Assembly (NCBI GenBank): GCA_963556495.2
Contig: OY747715.1
Span: 2,200,739-2,264,738 of the forward strand
Length of the DNA stretch: 64,000 nt
Origin: Valencia hispanica
Lineage: Eukaryota > Chordata > Actinopteri > Cyprinodontiformes > Valenciidae
Reading direction: 5' to 3'
Shown here: piece after piece, positions 32,101-44,100 of the stretch
Numbering within the stretch: position 1 is the stretch's first letter
Layout: each line of letters starts with the position of its first letter
The notes under the pieces: generated by a model
What the model saw: the letters and a program-made list of their open reading frames with translations, nothing else
Told to the model about the DNA's origin: nothing
The model's database searches: none
Translations under genes and position numbers: made by a program

Positions 32101-35100
32101 TAAGAGAAAGACTCAGTCAGAGATTTAGTTATTAAAGTCTTTATACACAGGATGATTACTGTCTCTTTAAACAATCAGGGAATGCCCAGATGATGATGTC
32201 ATGGCTTAGGACACTTCTGATAGGTTAACCGACACATTGGAGTTAATTGGAGGCCCACCAGGAACAAACCTGGAACTCTTTCTGGTTTGATGTGGAAGTC
32301 AGGCTAAATCAGGACAGATATCAGGAGGAGAATCATGGAGCGTCTCCAGTCTGGTTCATCCTGGGGAACAATCTGCAGCTGCTGGAAGGAGCCGAAGTAT
32401 AGAACGGGTTCTGTGTCCCAGAGATGAACAGGTTCTGGTCCGAAATGTTCAAAGGGCCTCAGAACAAGAGTGAAAGAGGTGAAGAAGCAGCTGAAGCTGA
32501 TGGGACCGAGTCATTATCCACAGAGAGACGCGTCTTGGACTGAAAGGCCGCTCAGTGAGGAAGAAGCCGTGACAGCAGAAGAAAAAGAAAAAGCCAGACT
32601 GCAGTTTGTTAATGTCCTCAGGGACAAAGAGCTTCATCTCTGGAGACGTGTCCAGGTCTGATGAGACTAGAAAGGAACTGTTTGGACATAATGACCATCG
32701 TTACATCTGGAGGGGAAAAGCCTGCGAACACCATCGCCACTGTGACGTATGGTGATGGCAGCGTCATGCCGTGGGGCTGTTCTGCTGCAGGAGGAACTGG
32801 TGCGCTTCATAGAATAGATGGCGTCATGAGGAAAGAACATGATGTGGAAATATTGAAGACATCAGCCAGGAAGGTAAAGCTCGGGTCCAAACGGGTCCAG
32901 ATGGACGATGCATCCAGCCAGGGACGTTCCAGAGACGCTGAAGGACGACAGAGACGATGTTCTGATCTCTGAGGTCGGATCTGATAAGATGAGCCTCCAT
33001 GGAGGCCTAGAAATCCGACCCGGTTCTGTCAGGAGGAACGGACCAGAAGGAAACCCAAAACGTTTGACCCGATTCATCCAGTTCCCAAGGCAACGCTGCC
33101 AGATACAGATGAGATGTATGTAAACTTCTGATCATAAAGACTTTTATAAATAAATCTGACTGATTCTTTCTCTCATTATTGAGGCTTTTAGCAGATAGAA
33201 TTAATTCTGGTGATTCTGAACTTCAGACGGGTTTATGTGAACGTCTGGTTTCAGCTGTAGTCGGATCCGAGTTGGACCCCCAGCGAACAGAGCAGAACTT
33301 GAGAACCAGCAGAACCGACAGAGTTATTGAGCTCCTGAGTGAAATGATGCGGGCCCGTTGGACTCACGATGCCGTTGGACATGAGGTGATGCCAGTGCAG
33401 CTTCCTGCCGCTGTGGTTCTTTTTGTAGAAATCCTCCACCTCCGGGATCAGATCCTCCAGCTCTGTGGGCAGAGACACAAACACCTTCTCGCTGCTCCTC
33501 GACCACGCGCCGGCGTTCAGGATCTTAATGTTGACCGAGTCCGCTGCAGGGAAGCAGACACTCATGTCTTAGAGAATGTTTGAAAATCATTAAACTACGG
33601 GAAACATGCAAAATTATTCAGGTTGGTTCCTAAAAATACATAAAGCAACAAATATGGTTCTAATTCAGTTAGAAAATCTGAAATCAGCAAAGATTTGTTG
33701 TTTATATAAACTTATTATTGTATGATAGTTTATGTATTTCTTTTTATGTATTTTTTTTCATCTCCGGTGACCTCATCACCAAAATATGAATGAAACGGCT
33801 CAGATATGAACTGATTATATGCTAGCAACTCAAAGGTTTGAGCGCCCCCTTCAGGCTGCTTTGCTTAACAGCATGCATATTTCTACTGTTGACATTGAGT
33901 CTCCTGTTGAAGATCTGATGGAGTGGAAACAAAAACTAAATTTTATGCTTTAATGATCGCAGTTGTTTTATTTATTTAGTGCAAATATCTAGAAATACGG
34001 TTCTGGTTTGGCTTCTCCTAATCTACTTCACCAAATCTACGTGCCTCTACAACCTAACAGTCCGCGCTCCATCCAGCCCCTTCTAATCGGCCTTGAAGAC
34101 GTCATGCCTTGGACGGCTCTGAACCTTTTCAATTCAATTCAGTTTATTTATATAGCGCCAATTCACAACAGATGACATCTCAAGGCTCTTAACAAGAAGT
34201 CCTTTCAATACATTTATACAAACATTCCAATCAGTTAAAAAGTTTCCTATCTAAGGAATCCCAGCAGATTGCGTCAGTCATTGGCGTGAGGTTGGGCCCC
34301 GTTGATGCAGACTTTCCAACCACAGCAATCCTTCAGCAATCCCTCATACTGAGCAAGCATGTAGCGACGGTGGAGAGGAAAAACTCCCCTTTAACAGGAA
34401 GAAACCTCCAACAGAACCAGGCTCAGTAGGAGCGGCCATCTGCCACGACCGTCTGGGGGTTTGAGAAGACAGAGCAGAAACACAGAAGGAACAGAAGATC
34501 TGATATAAGAGAACTTTCTATGTTACAGAAAGTAAAAAGTTGATAACAGGACACAGTGGATGTTCAGTTACTGGGAGGATCATCCCAGTCGATGCCCCCC
34601 GTCCAACAGGGCATTGCAGCCAAGCAGGATACCAGACCAGGTATATCTTCTATGGAGAGAAAAACACTGAGAGAAAACAAAGTTAACAGTCGAAATAACA
34701 GAATGTACTGTAATACAACTGGAGAGTCGTAGGAGAAAAGGAAGTAGCAGAGTGAAGAAAATTGGTAAGTCTGTCCTCCAGCAGTCTAAGCCTATAGCAG
34801 CATAACTACAGAGATAGCTCAGGATGACCTTAGCCACTCTAACTATAAGCTTTATCAAAAAGGAAAGTTTTAAGCCTGGCCTTAAAAGTAAACAGAGTGT
34901 CTGCCTCACGGACTAAAGCTGGGAGCTGGTTCCACAGGAGAGGAGTCTGATAACTAAAAGATCTGCCTCCCATTCTACTTTTAGAAATCCTAGGAACTAC
35001 AAGTAAACCTGCAGTCTGAGAGCGAAGGGCTCTGTTAGGAACATATGGACCAATTAGATCTCTGATGTATGATGGAGCTGATTATTAAGGGCTTTATATG

Positions 35101-38100
35101 TAAGAAGGAGGATCTTAGATTCTATTCTGGATTTAACAGGGAGCCAATGAAGGGAAGCTAAAACAGGAGAAATGTGATCTCTCTTTTTAATATTCATCAG
35201 AACTCTTGCTGCCGCATTTTGGATCAACTGAAGGCTTTTAACGGCATTTTGTGGACTTCCTGATAGTAAAGAATTACAGTAGTCCAGCCTTGAGGTAACA
35301 AATGCATGGACTAGTTTCTCAGCATCACTCCTGGACAGGATGTTTCTAATTTTAGCAATATTCCGGAGGTGAAAGAAAGAAATCCTAGAAACCTGTTTAA
35401 TATGGGATTTAAATGACAAGTCTTGGTCAAAAATAACGCCAAGGTTCTTTACGTTATTACTGGGGGCCAATTTAATGCCATCCAGATGAAGTGATTGACT
35501 AATCAGTTTCTGTTTAAGAACTTCTGGTCCAAAGACAGCAACTTCTGTCTTGTCAGAATTTAAAAGCAAAAAGTTTAGGGTCATCCATGTTTTTATGTCT
35601 TCCAGACATGCCTGTAATCTACCTAACTGACTGGGTTCATCAGGATTTATGGATAAATATAGTTGTGTATCATCTGCATAGCTGTGGAAATTTATCCCAT
35701 GCTGTCTAATGATTCTACCAATTGGGAGCATATATATGGTGAACAGAATTGGTCCAAGCACAGAACCCTGTGGAACTCCACAAGTAACCCTTGAGAGTGA
35801 AGAAGATTTATCATTTAGATGAACAAACTGGAATCTATCAGACAAATATGATTTAAACCAGCCTAGTGCTGTTCCTTTGATCCCTGCAACATGTTCAAGC
35901 CTTTCTAAGAGAATATTATGATCGACTGTGTCAAAAGCAGCACTGAGATCTAACAAAACCAGAACAGACACAAGTCCATTATTTGAGGCCATGAGAATAT
36001 CATTAGTAACCTTCACCAGTGCTGTTTCAGTGCTATGATGAGCTCTAAAACCTGACTGAAACTCTTCAAACAGCTCGTTACTGTTTAGATGCTCACAGAC
36101 TTGACTAGCAACAATTTACTCAAGGATTTTGGATAAGAAAGGAAGGTTAGATATAGGTCTGTAATTCACTAAGTCATCTTGATCAAGGGAAGGTTTCTTG
36201 AGTAAAGGTTTAGTTACAGCTATTTTAAATTCTTGTGGTACGTATCCGTTTACTAAGGATAGATTCATCATATCCAAAATGGGGCCAGGAACCAAATGGA
36301 ACACTTCTTTAAATAATTTGGTTGGAATTGGGTCCAACATACAAGTTGAAGGTTTAGATGAGGCTAATATTTTTGATAATTCCGAAAGCTCGACTGAATC
36401 AGAACAGCCTAAGCACAACTGAGGTTCTACAGTTCTTTCCGATGCTGCGTCATTTACTGAAGAAGTAATCATGTTTGGGAGGATGCCAATGATTTTATAT
36501 TTAATAGAATTAATTTTATTTATGAAGAATCCCATAAAATCATCACTGCTAAGAGCTGGGGGAATAGTTGGCTCAACAGAGCTATGACTCTGTGTAAGTT
36601 TGGCAACTGTACTAAAAAGAAACCTAGGATTGTTTTTATTCGTCTCTATTAATGATGAAAAATATGCTGTTCTAGCTTGTCGAAGGGTCTTTTTATACAG
36701 CAGTAGACTGTTATTCCAGGTTAAATAGGAATCCTCTAGGTGTGTAGAGCGCCATTTTCTCTCTAACTTCCTAGTATTCTGCTTTAAAGTACGCAACTCT
36801 GCGTTAAACCAAGGAGTCAGCCTCCTATGGCTAGCCACTTTCTTTTTTAAGGGGGCTGCACTATCTAATGCCAAACGCAATGAGGACGTAACGCTGTGAA
36901 CCAGACCATCAATCTCTGAAGGGTTAGAGATAGAATTGCTGCCATCCACTGTGTTACTCTGAGAAACTAAGGAAAGTAAGAATGGAACAGATTCTTTAAA
37001 AATTGTTACAGCATTGTCTGATAAAGCTCTACTATAATGAAATTTTCTTTCAGATTTAAGATGGTCAGTTAAAGTAAATTCAAAAGTTATCAAGAAGTGA
37101 TCAGACAGGACTGGGTTGTGTGGGTGGACGGTTATTTCCTCACACTCAATACCGTATGTCAGTACAAGGTCCAAAGTGTGTTAACCCGAGTGGGTCGATC
37201 CCTGTACTTTTTGAGTAAAGCCAATTGAGTCTAAAATAGCATTAAAGGCTGCATTTAGGCTATCACTTTCAATATCCACATGAATATTGAAGTCCCCCAC
37301 TATAATAACCCTATCAGTATTTAATACTAAATCAGATAAAAAATGTGAGATTTGATCCAAGAATTGAGAGTAAGGGCCTGGTGGACGATACAAAACCACA
37401 AACAAAAATGGTCTTAATGTTTTGCAACTTGGATGAGGAAAATTAAGGGTTAGATGTTCAAAAGAACTGTAGCTATCAATTGGTCTGGGACTAATTAGTA
37501 AATCAGAACGGAAAATGGTTGCAACTCCTCCTCCTCGCCCAGTATTTCTAGGAATGTGAACATTTAAATAACTGGAAGGAGTTGACTCATTTATACTGAC
37601 ATAATCCTCCTGCTGCAACCAGGTTTCTGTGAGACAAAGCAAATCAATGTGATTTTCACAAATCAAGTAATTTACTAACAAAGTCTTTGAGGAGAGAGAT
37701 CTTATGTTTAATAAACCACATTTAATAGATTAATTTTTCTGTTCAGTCAAAGTTGTATTTATTTTTATGAGATTTCCATAATTTGCTTTTGTTGGCTTAA
37801 CTTTTAATCCATTTAATTTTGGCCGTGGGCAAGACACTGTTTCTATAGGGTAATGGGGGGGTAACAGTACAGAAGCAGCAGAGAGGTGGGTTAAACTACG
37901 ACTCTGCTTCCTGGTCTGGACCCTGGGTTGTCAGTGTTTTGGGAGACTAATAAATTCGGCCATATTCCTAGAAAGAAGAGCTGCTCCATCCAAAGTGGGA
38001 TGGATGCCGTCTCTCCGGATCAGACCAGGTTTTCCCCAAAATGTTCTCCAGTTATCAATGTAGCCCACATCGTTTGCAGGACACCACCTAGACAACCATT

Positions 38101-41100
38101 GACGGAATGACAGCATGCGGCTAAACATGTCGTCACTGGTCCGATCAGGCAGGGGACCAGAAAAGATTACCGAGTCGGACAAATCGGCAAACTTACACAC
38201 CGAAGCAAAACTAATTTTAGTGACCTCCGATTGGCGTAACCGGGTGTCATTACCGCCAGCGTGAATAACAATCTTACTGTATTTAGGCTTATCTTTAGCC
38301 AGCAGTTTCAGGTAGGATTTGATGTCGCCCGTTCTGGCCCCTGGCAAACATTTGACTATGGTCAATGGTGTCTCTAATGCCACGTTTCTGACTATGGAGC
38401 TGCCAATTATCAGGGTCGGCTTCTCAGCGGGTGTGTCGCTGAGCGGGGAAAATCTGTTAGAAACACGGACCGGTTGGTGGTGGCCCGGGGGCTGGTTCCT
38501 AGAACTATGGTTCCTACGTACCGTCACCCAGCCGGCCTGAGGTCCCGGCTGCGCGGGCTCTACCGGAGGACAGCTAGGGGGTTCTATCCTTGTTGGCTCT
38601 GCGCTGGCTAATGGGCTTCGGCTATCTGCTGGTTTTTCAACAGCGCGGAGCCGTGCTTCTAATTCTCATACCCTTTTAAGTTTCAATGAAAGCAAAATGG
38701 AGGAAATCATATTCGGGCCAAATGGTACCTCACTAAAACCACCTTTTTCATTTTGGTTGGCTCCACTCTTTCATTGAACGGCATGTCACAAATCTGGGAG
38801 TCACTGAGTTATAACTGAGATTATAAATTTAATAAACAGATCAGCTCGGTGCTGCAAAACAAGCTTCTTCCGGTTGATGCAGACACCAAAGCTGAAGGCA
38901 GTTCTGTCCCGGTGGGATTTGGAAAGGATATTACACACTTTTATCTCCACACTATTGTAACGCACTTTATTTTGGTGTCAGCCAAGCATCCTGTCTGTGC
39001 CTTCAGCTCATGCAAAATGCTGCTGCCCGTCTTTTAACTGCTCCACACAGACCTGATCACATCTCACCGATCCTGTCCTCCTTTCATTGGCTTCCTGTAC
39101 AACAAACAATTCATTTTAAAATCTCTATGTTGTCTTAGAAATGTCTAAACGGTCTTGCTCCTCCATACCTTTCAAAATCAAGTCTAGTTTCTACTTCTCC
39201 GTCCGCGGAGGTGAGGAGAGACGCAGCGCCATTATCCGTCCACACAACAACGGACGGAGTGGAGCCTAATTTTTTAACTTTCTGTCGAACGCTCGTCTCT
39301 GATTGGTCAGCCAACATCAGCCCCAGATTATTTCTCCAGAGCGGTGCTCTATAGTCGATGTAATTAGTAGTCAATGCAGCTTTTGGCCACTAGATGATTT
39401 CTGTAACAAGGCCAGTTTATCTAATCTGGTCTTCTGGGGATTTTTAACACCAGGAGGTGTAGAGAACAACAAAACAGACGCTGTGTTTGTTGGTTTCCAG
39501 GAGTTTTTAGAGGATTCCATGAGCTGCACTTCTAGTAAAAAGCTTTTCAGCTTAATCTAAACTCGCTCTGTCGGCCATGGGGAGCCTAAGCCCCGCCCTT
39601 CTACTTCCTGTCCATGGGTCCTCTACTTCCCCCAAAAAAAATTAATGAGAGTCAATGAAGCGAGAGAAGATATTTTCTGATCCAGTTTGTAACGCGCCAT
39701 GGATATATCATAACATATGATGTTCGTGAATTTTAAAGATGCATTTTGATGCAGAGAAAAAAACGCAAATTTTCAACCGGCGGCAAAAGTTACTTTAGGT
39801 TTTGTGTAAAAATACTTAGTGGACTACAACTGAAGAAGAAGAAGAAGGAGAAAAATGGCGGTGAGATTAGCCGGCTTCGCCGCCTCCCTCCAGGACGAAG
39901 GAAGGAGCGTTAAACGTGGAGAAAACCACCATAAATGTGGAAAGTAGCAGCTATGCTGGGGGAGAAATAGTCGGTGGAGTGAGAGCCAGCATGAAGCTCC
40001 ACAAGCTAGTGCTAGCTAGCGTTAGCTCCGTGACGCAATATATGCGACTTCTGATTTGTAGCCATTTTAATTCCAAATTTTTACAATCAAATAAATCCCA
40101 AATCATTTAACAAACAGTGGAAACGCATCATCATTAGTTGTCATTTAATTTTAGGTACATCATATGTGTGATTCAGGACGTAAGACCAGAAAATAACTTT
40201 TATTGCTCCATTGACTGCCATTAATTTTTTTTTCAGCCAGAGGACCCATGGGCCGACAGGAAGGGGAGGAGCCTTAGGCTCCCCATTGCTCCTTGAGTGG
40301 ATGTGCGTTTACAAGCTGGCATAATAACAAACTGTCGTCGACCAGAGACGTCACTGCCATGGTAGGCGGATCCGCCAGAAAAGGTCTGCGCCCCCCGCTG
40401 TCCTGGAGGGGAATTGCTTCACAACGACAAAGAAGTACGAAAGGAAAACGTCTCCGTCAATACGTGGGCGTGTGGGAACAAACTTGCTGAGGGAGAAATA
40501 TAAACTAGGCTTTAGTCCAGTCTGATCTTCCTTTGTGGGCCCAACCAGCTGCTTTTGGTTGACCCTAAAACCAGGCGGAAACTTAGAGATCGAGCTTTTT
40601 CTACTGTGGCTCCCAAACTCTGGAATCTGTTGCCTTTTAATATCAGACAAGCTTCCTTGTTTTCTGTCTGTAAGTCACGTTCAGAAATCTTTTTTTCCAA
40701 CAGTTGTGAGTTGATATGGTCCTTTATTGTCCCCGCTGTATTTTATGTGACCGTTTTTAATAGTTGGCTTTTTACTATTTGTTTTATCTTCATTTACTTT
40801 GGGCAAACACATAAATTGGATTTGGAAATATCATTCGTTTTTTAGAATAATTCTGCATTCATTTCAAATGACCCAGTCTCTCTCTCTGTCTGTCTGTCTG
40901 TCTGGTCTGATTGAACCTTAAGCAGGATTAAAACCCAGATGTGGTTCTGCGGCGGTAGAGAGGCGGGGCTTACCTGGCAAGGCGAGCTTGTTGTGTTTGT
41001 GCATCTCCTTGAAGGACTGGTTCAGATCCTCGGACACCTTGATGTCCTGGAACATCCGGGCCAGCTTGTTGACGTAGTCCGCCGGCATTCCCACCTCCTG

Positions 41101-44100
41101 TGAAGCGAGATGACATCACAGGTTCAGCAGCTGGCTTTGGAACAGAACCAGAACCAGAACCAGAAGCTTTGAGCGTGTAGAGTCCGGTACCCTGAGCCAC
41201 TCCACCATGTTCTCCTCGATCTCGCTGTCGGCTGAGATGTCCAGGATGAGGCGCCGGGTCAGGTGGGCTTTGTGGTACCGCATGAACACGTCTTTGTTCT
41301 GGACGTACTTCAGAACCAAAAGCTGCAAAAAAGTAGACGGGTTATTAAATAACCGAGACGAAACTGGCGGATTTACTCAGAGTTCTGCTCAGTGATCGGA
41401 TTCTTCTTCCAAACGGCCCAGATCCGGTTCTGAAGGAGAAAAGGAGAAACTCTAAAGCAACTTGATGTGATTTCTTTTTTAACCCAAAACATCTGAAAAG
41501 TGGGGAGTGCTTTGAGCATCTAGAAACTGAAACTTTTTTCCATCCTTCTTCATGAAACATCTCCACCTCAGACTGGATGGAGAACATCAGTTTCAAGTCT
41601 TTCTCACAGATTCTCAGTTGGACTCAGGTCTGGACTTTGACTAGGCCATTCTTTGATCTACACCACCCCATAATATCTCTGTCTGCATGTTCAGGCCGGT
41701 TGTCCTGCTGGAAGGTGAAGCTCCACCCCAGTCTCATGTCTTCTGATGACTCCAAACAGGTTTTAGCTCCCCCCACTTCCCCATCAACTCTGTCCTGCCT
41801 TCCCTGTCCCACAGCATGATGCTGCCAGCACCATGTTTCACCGTTGGCATGGTGTGTTCAGGGTGATTTCATTTATCAGCCAGCCATGAAGACTTCAGGT
41901 CTCCTTCATGTTTTGTGGTAAACTACAGAGTTCTCCTGTCAGTCCGTGCTTTAAACTGGACCAGAACCTCCTCCCACACCTGCTGCTGGGTCCCTTCATG
42001 ACGCCGGATGTTCTCTGAGACCAGAACCAGAACATTATAAATACAAAGCTTGCCAAAGCATTCAGAATTTTATTTAAACACCAGTTCTGCTCTGCTGCGT
42101 GTTTATCGCTGAAGTTTTTAGTTGCAACAGGACAGAATGTGGAGAAGTTGAAGGGTGTGAACACTTTTGTGAGGTTCGGTTCAGACACACAAAGGACCCA
42201 CCACTTCCTTGAGCTTGGCCTCGATCTCCTCAGACGTGAGCTTCTTGCTCAGCGGCGTCTTCCTCAGCAGCATGTCGCAGTAGTTGGCCAGCAGCTCCGG
42301 ACACTTGGACTCCGGCTGGGTTTTCATCCCCACCCTGTAAAGCAGGCAGGCGGTCAGACAGACATCAGCGCCGCTTCGGATCAGAACACCAAGCAGAAAT
42401 CAGCAGCAGGAAGTTATCTTACCCTTTCTGCTTCATGGGAAGTTCTAGTTTAAATATAGTGGCATCATTCACCACAGCTTTATACGCCTGGAAAAGACAA
42501 AGGGTTAAAGGGATATTCCGCCCCAAGTGAAATTTAGTGTGTCACCATCTTCCCCAGAGTTAGATAAGCGAGAAAAAGCATTTTGTAACTAGCCCAGTCA
42601 TTCTCCTAATCTGGCAGCAGTCTGTTTGCTTTAGCTTAGCATAAACAATGTAAGCGAATGGTAACAGCTAGCATTTCATGCGCAAAAGTCATGAAAATGA
42701 CTCAAAAATGATCCTAATAATTCCTGGTGACCTCTATAATCATACTGATTACAAATAAGAATAATAAGTAACACAGAGGAATTACAGGAGCCGATTTAGA
42801 CTTGGGACTATTTTAGGACAAAGCACCGCTGCAAGGCGCAAGGACACGACGCAGCGCAGCAAAAGACACATACTTCCATAAAAGACAAATGCGTGAGCTA
42901 CACACTTTTTTTTTTGCTGCCGTAGTTTGAGTACATTATAAGTCTAATGCCAGAAAATGGTTCTTGTTGTGTAGCAAAGGGTTTGCAAAAACAAGCAGAA
43001 GACAAACAGCAACACGATGTTTCACTGAACTCCATCTCATGTGGAACAAAATAGACAACGGCTCGCTGCCCCAGGAATTCCTCCAACAACACCAGTGGAG
43101 AAAATTAATAAATATCTGGTTTGCGAGGAGCATTTCAGACCAGAGGACTACGAAGAAAAAATGCAACATTCTACCTGAAAGATGGTAGAATAGGCAGAAT
43201 AAGAAGACGGCAGTCCCATTCATTTTGTCTACAGATACTGAACCAAGTGCATCATCCAGGTTTACTGTATAACATTTACAACATTTCACCCCAATGACTG
43301 TAAACGGTGAATTTTGTAGAGTAAATCACTTTTGGTGTCTTTAGCAGGCGCCGCGTCGTGTTCTTGCCCCCTGCAGCGGCGGCTTACGGCTGTGCTTTAT
43401 CGTAATGTAGTTCCACGACAAAATCGGCTCCTGTAATTCCTTTGTGTTAGTTATTACTGTCTTTTGCACTCAATATGATCATTAAGGTCACCGGGAATAA
43501 TTAGGATCATTATTGAGTAATCTTCATGACATTTGCACATGAAATGCTAGCAGTTACCATTCGTTTACATTGTTTATGCTAAGCTAAAGCAAACTGACTG
43601 CTGCCAGATTAGGAGAATGACTGGTCTGGTTACTAAATGCTTTTTCTCACTTATCCAACTCTGAGCTGGACAATCCCTTAAAAAAGGAACGTGTCTTCGC
43701 CTCATTGTAATGATTATTATGGGAAAACTGACTTTGTCTCTGGAGGTGAGGAAACGAGGATCGTCCTGGAAGGCTTCCTTCACCAGCCGACTGAAGCGGT
43801 TAAACAGAGTCAGCAGCTGCTCCACATATTTCTCTGAATCCTGCAGCAGAGAACACGGTTAGGCATGAATAGCAACTAAAATGTAAATCAGTAGAAATAC
43901 AAACGTGTGTGTGAGCTAGGGCTGCATCATATGGAAAAAACATTCTATGACGTATAATATTTTTCATATGAGTCGATTGATATTTATCAGGATTTAAAGC
44001 AAATCACAATTTTTGTTCTTAACATTCCCTGTTACTATTTGATGATATCAGAAGGTTATTTTTAATTTAAATGTTTTTTTTCAAAAGTTAAACATGTCAT

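Larger units (their letters stand above)
34128..38650 (-). mobile_element. Near full-length CR1/L2-type LINE in CUL5 intron 14
   Basis: On the - strand it runs ORF1 (esterase), ORF2 (endonuclease, reverse transcriptase), 3' UTR, and an end reading GGCGCTATATAAATAAACTG plus AATTGAATTG at 34128. It has the same orientation as CUL5, and its 5' limit near 38650 is approximate. The 3' UTR part is shared with 20958-21912. Only two stop codons and one frameshift interrupt ORF2, so it is a fairly young copy. Confidence 0.85.
38680..40855 (+). mobile_element. Second LINE relic, split by DNA elements
   Basis: 38690-39178 holds decayed reverse-transcriptase sequence on the + strand (CKMLLPVF region, then the equivalent of [15 protein letters not shown]). 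40513-40855 continues it with [20 protein letters not shown] and [11 protein letters not shown]. The DNA element at 39180-40512 sits between. It is opposite in orientation to CUL5. Confidence 0.75.

Noticed and set aside
32470..32661. 63-aa frame [17 protein letters not shown] as a host gene
   Set aside because: It lies next to clear Tc1 transposase fragments and is frame-broken on both sides.
33179..33583. 134-aa + strand frame
   Set aside because: Shadow of CUL5 exon 15 on the opposite strand.
37931..38527. SGNH esterase frame as a host hydrolase gene
   Set aside because: It is directly upstream of a LINE endonuclease and reverse transcriptase in the same orientation and fits the known ORF1 type.
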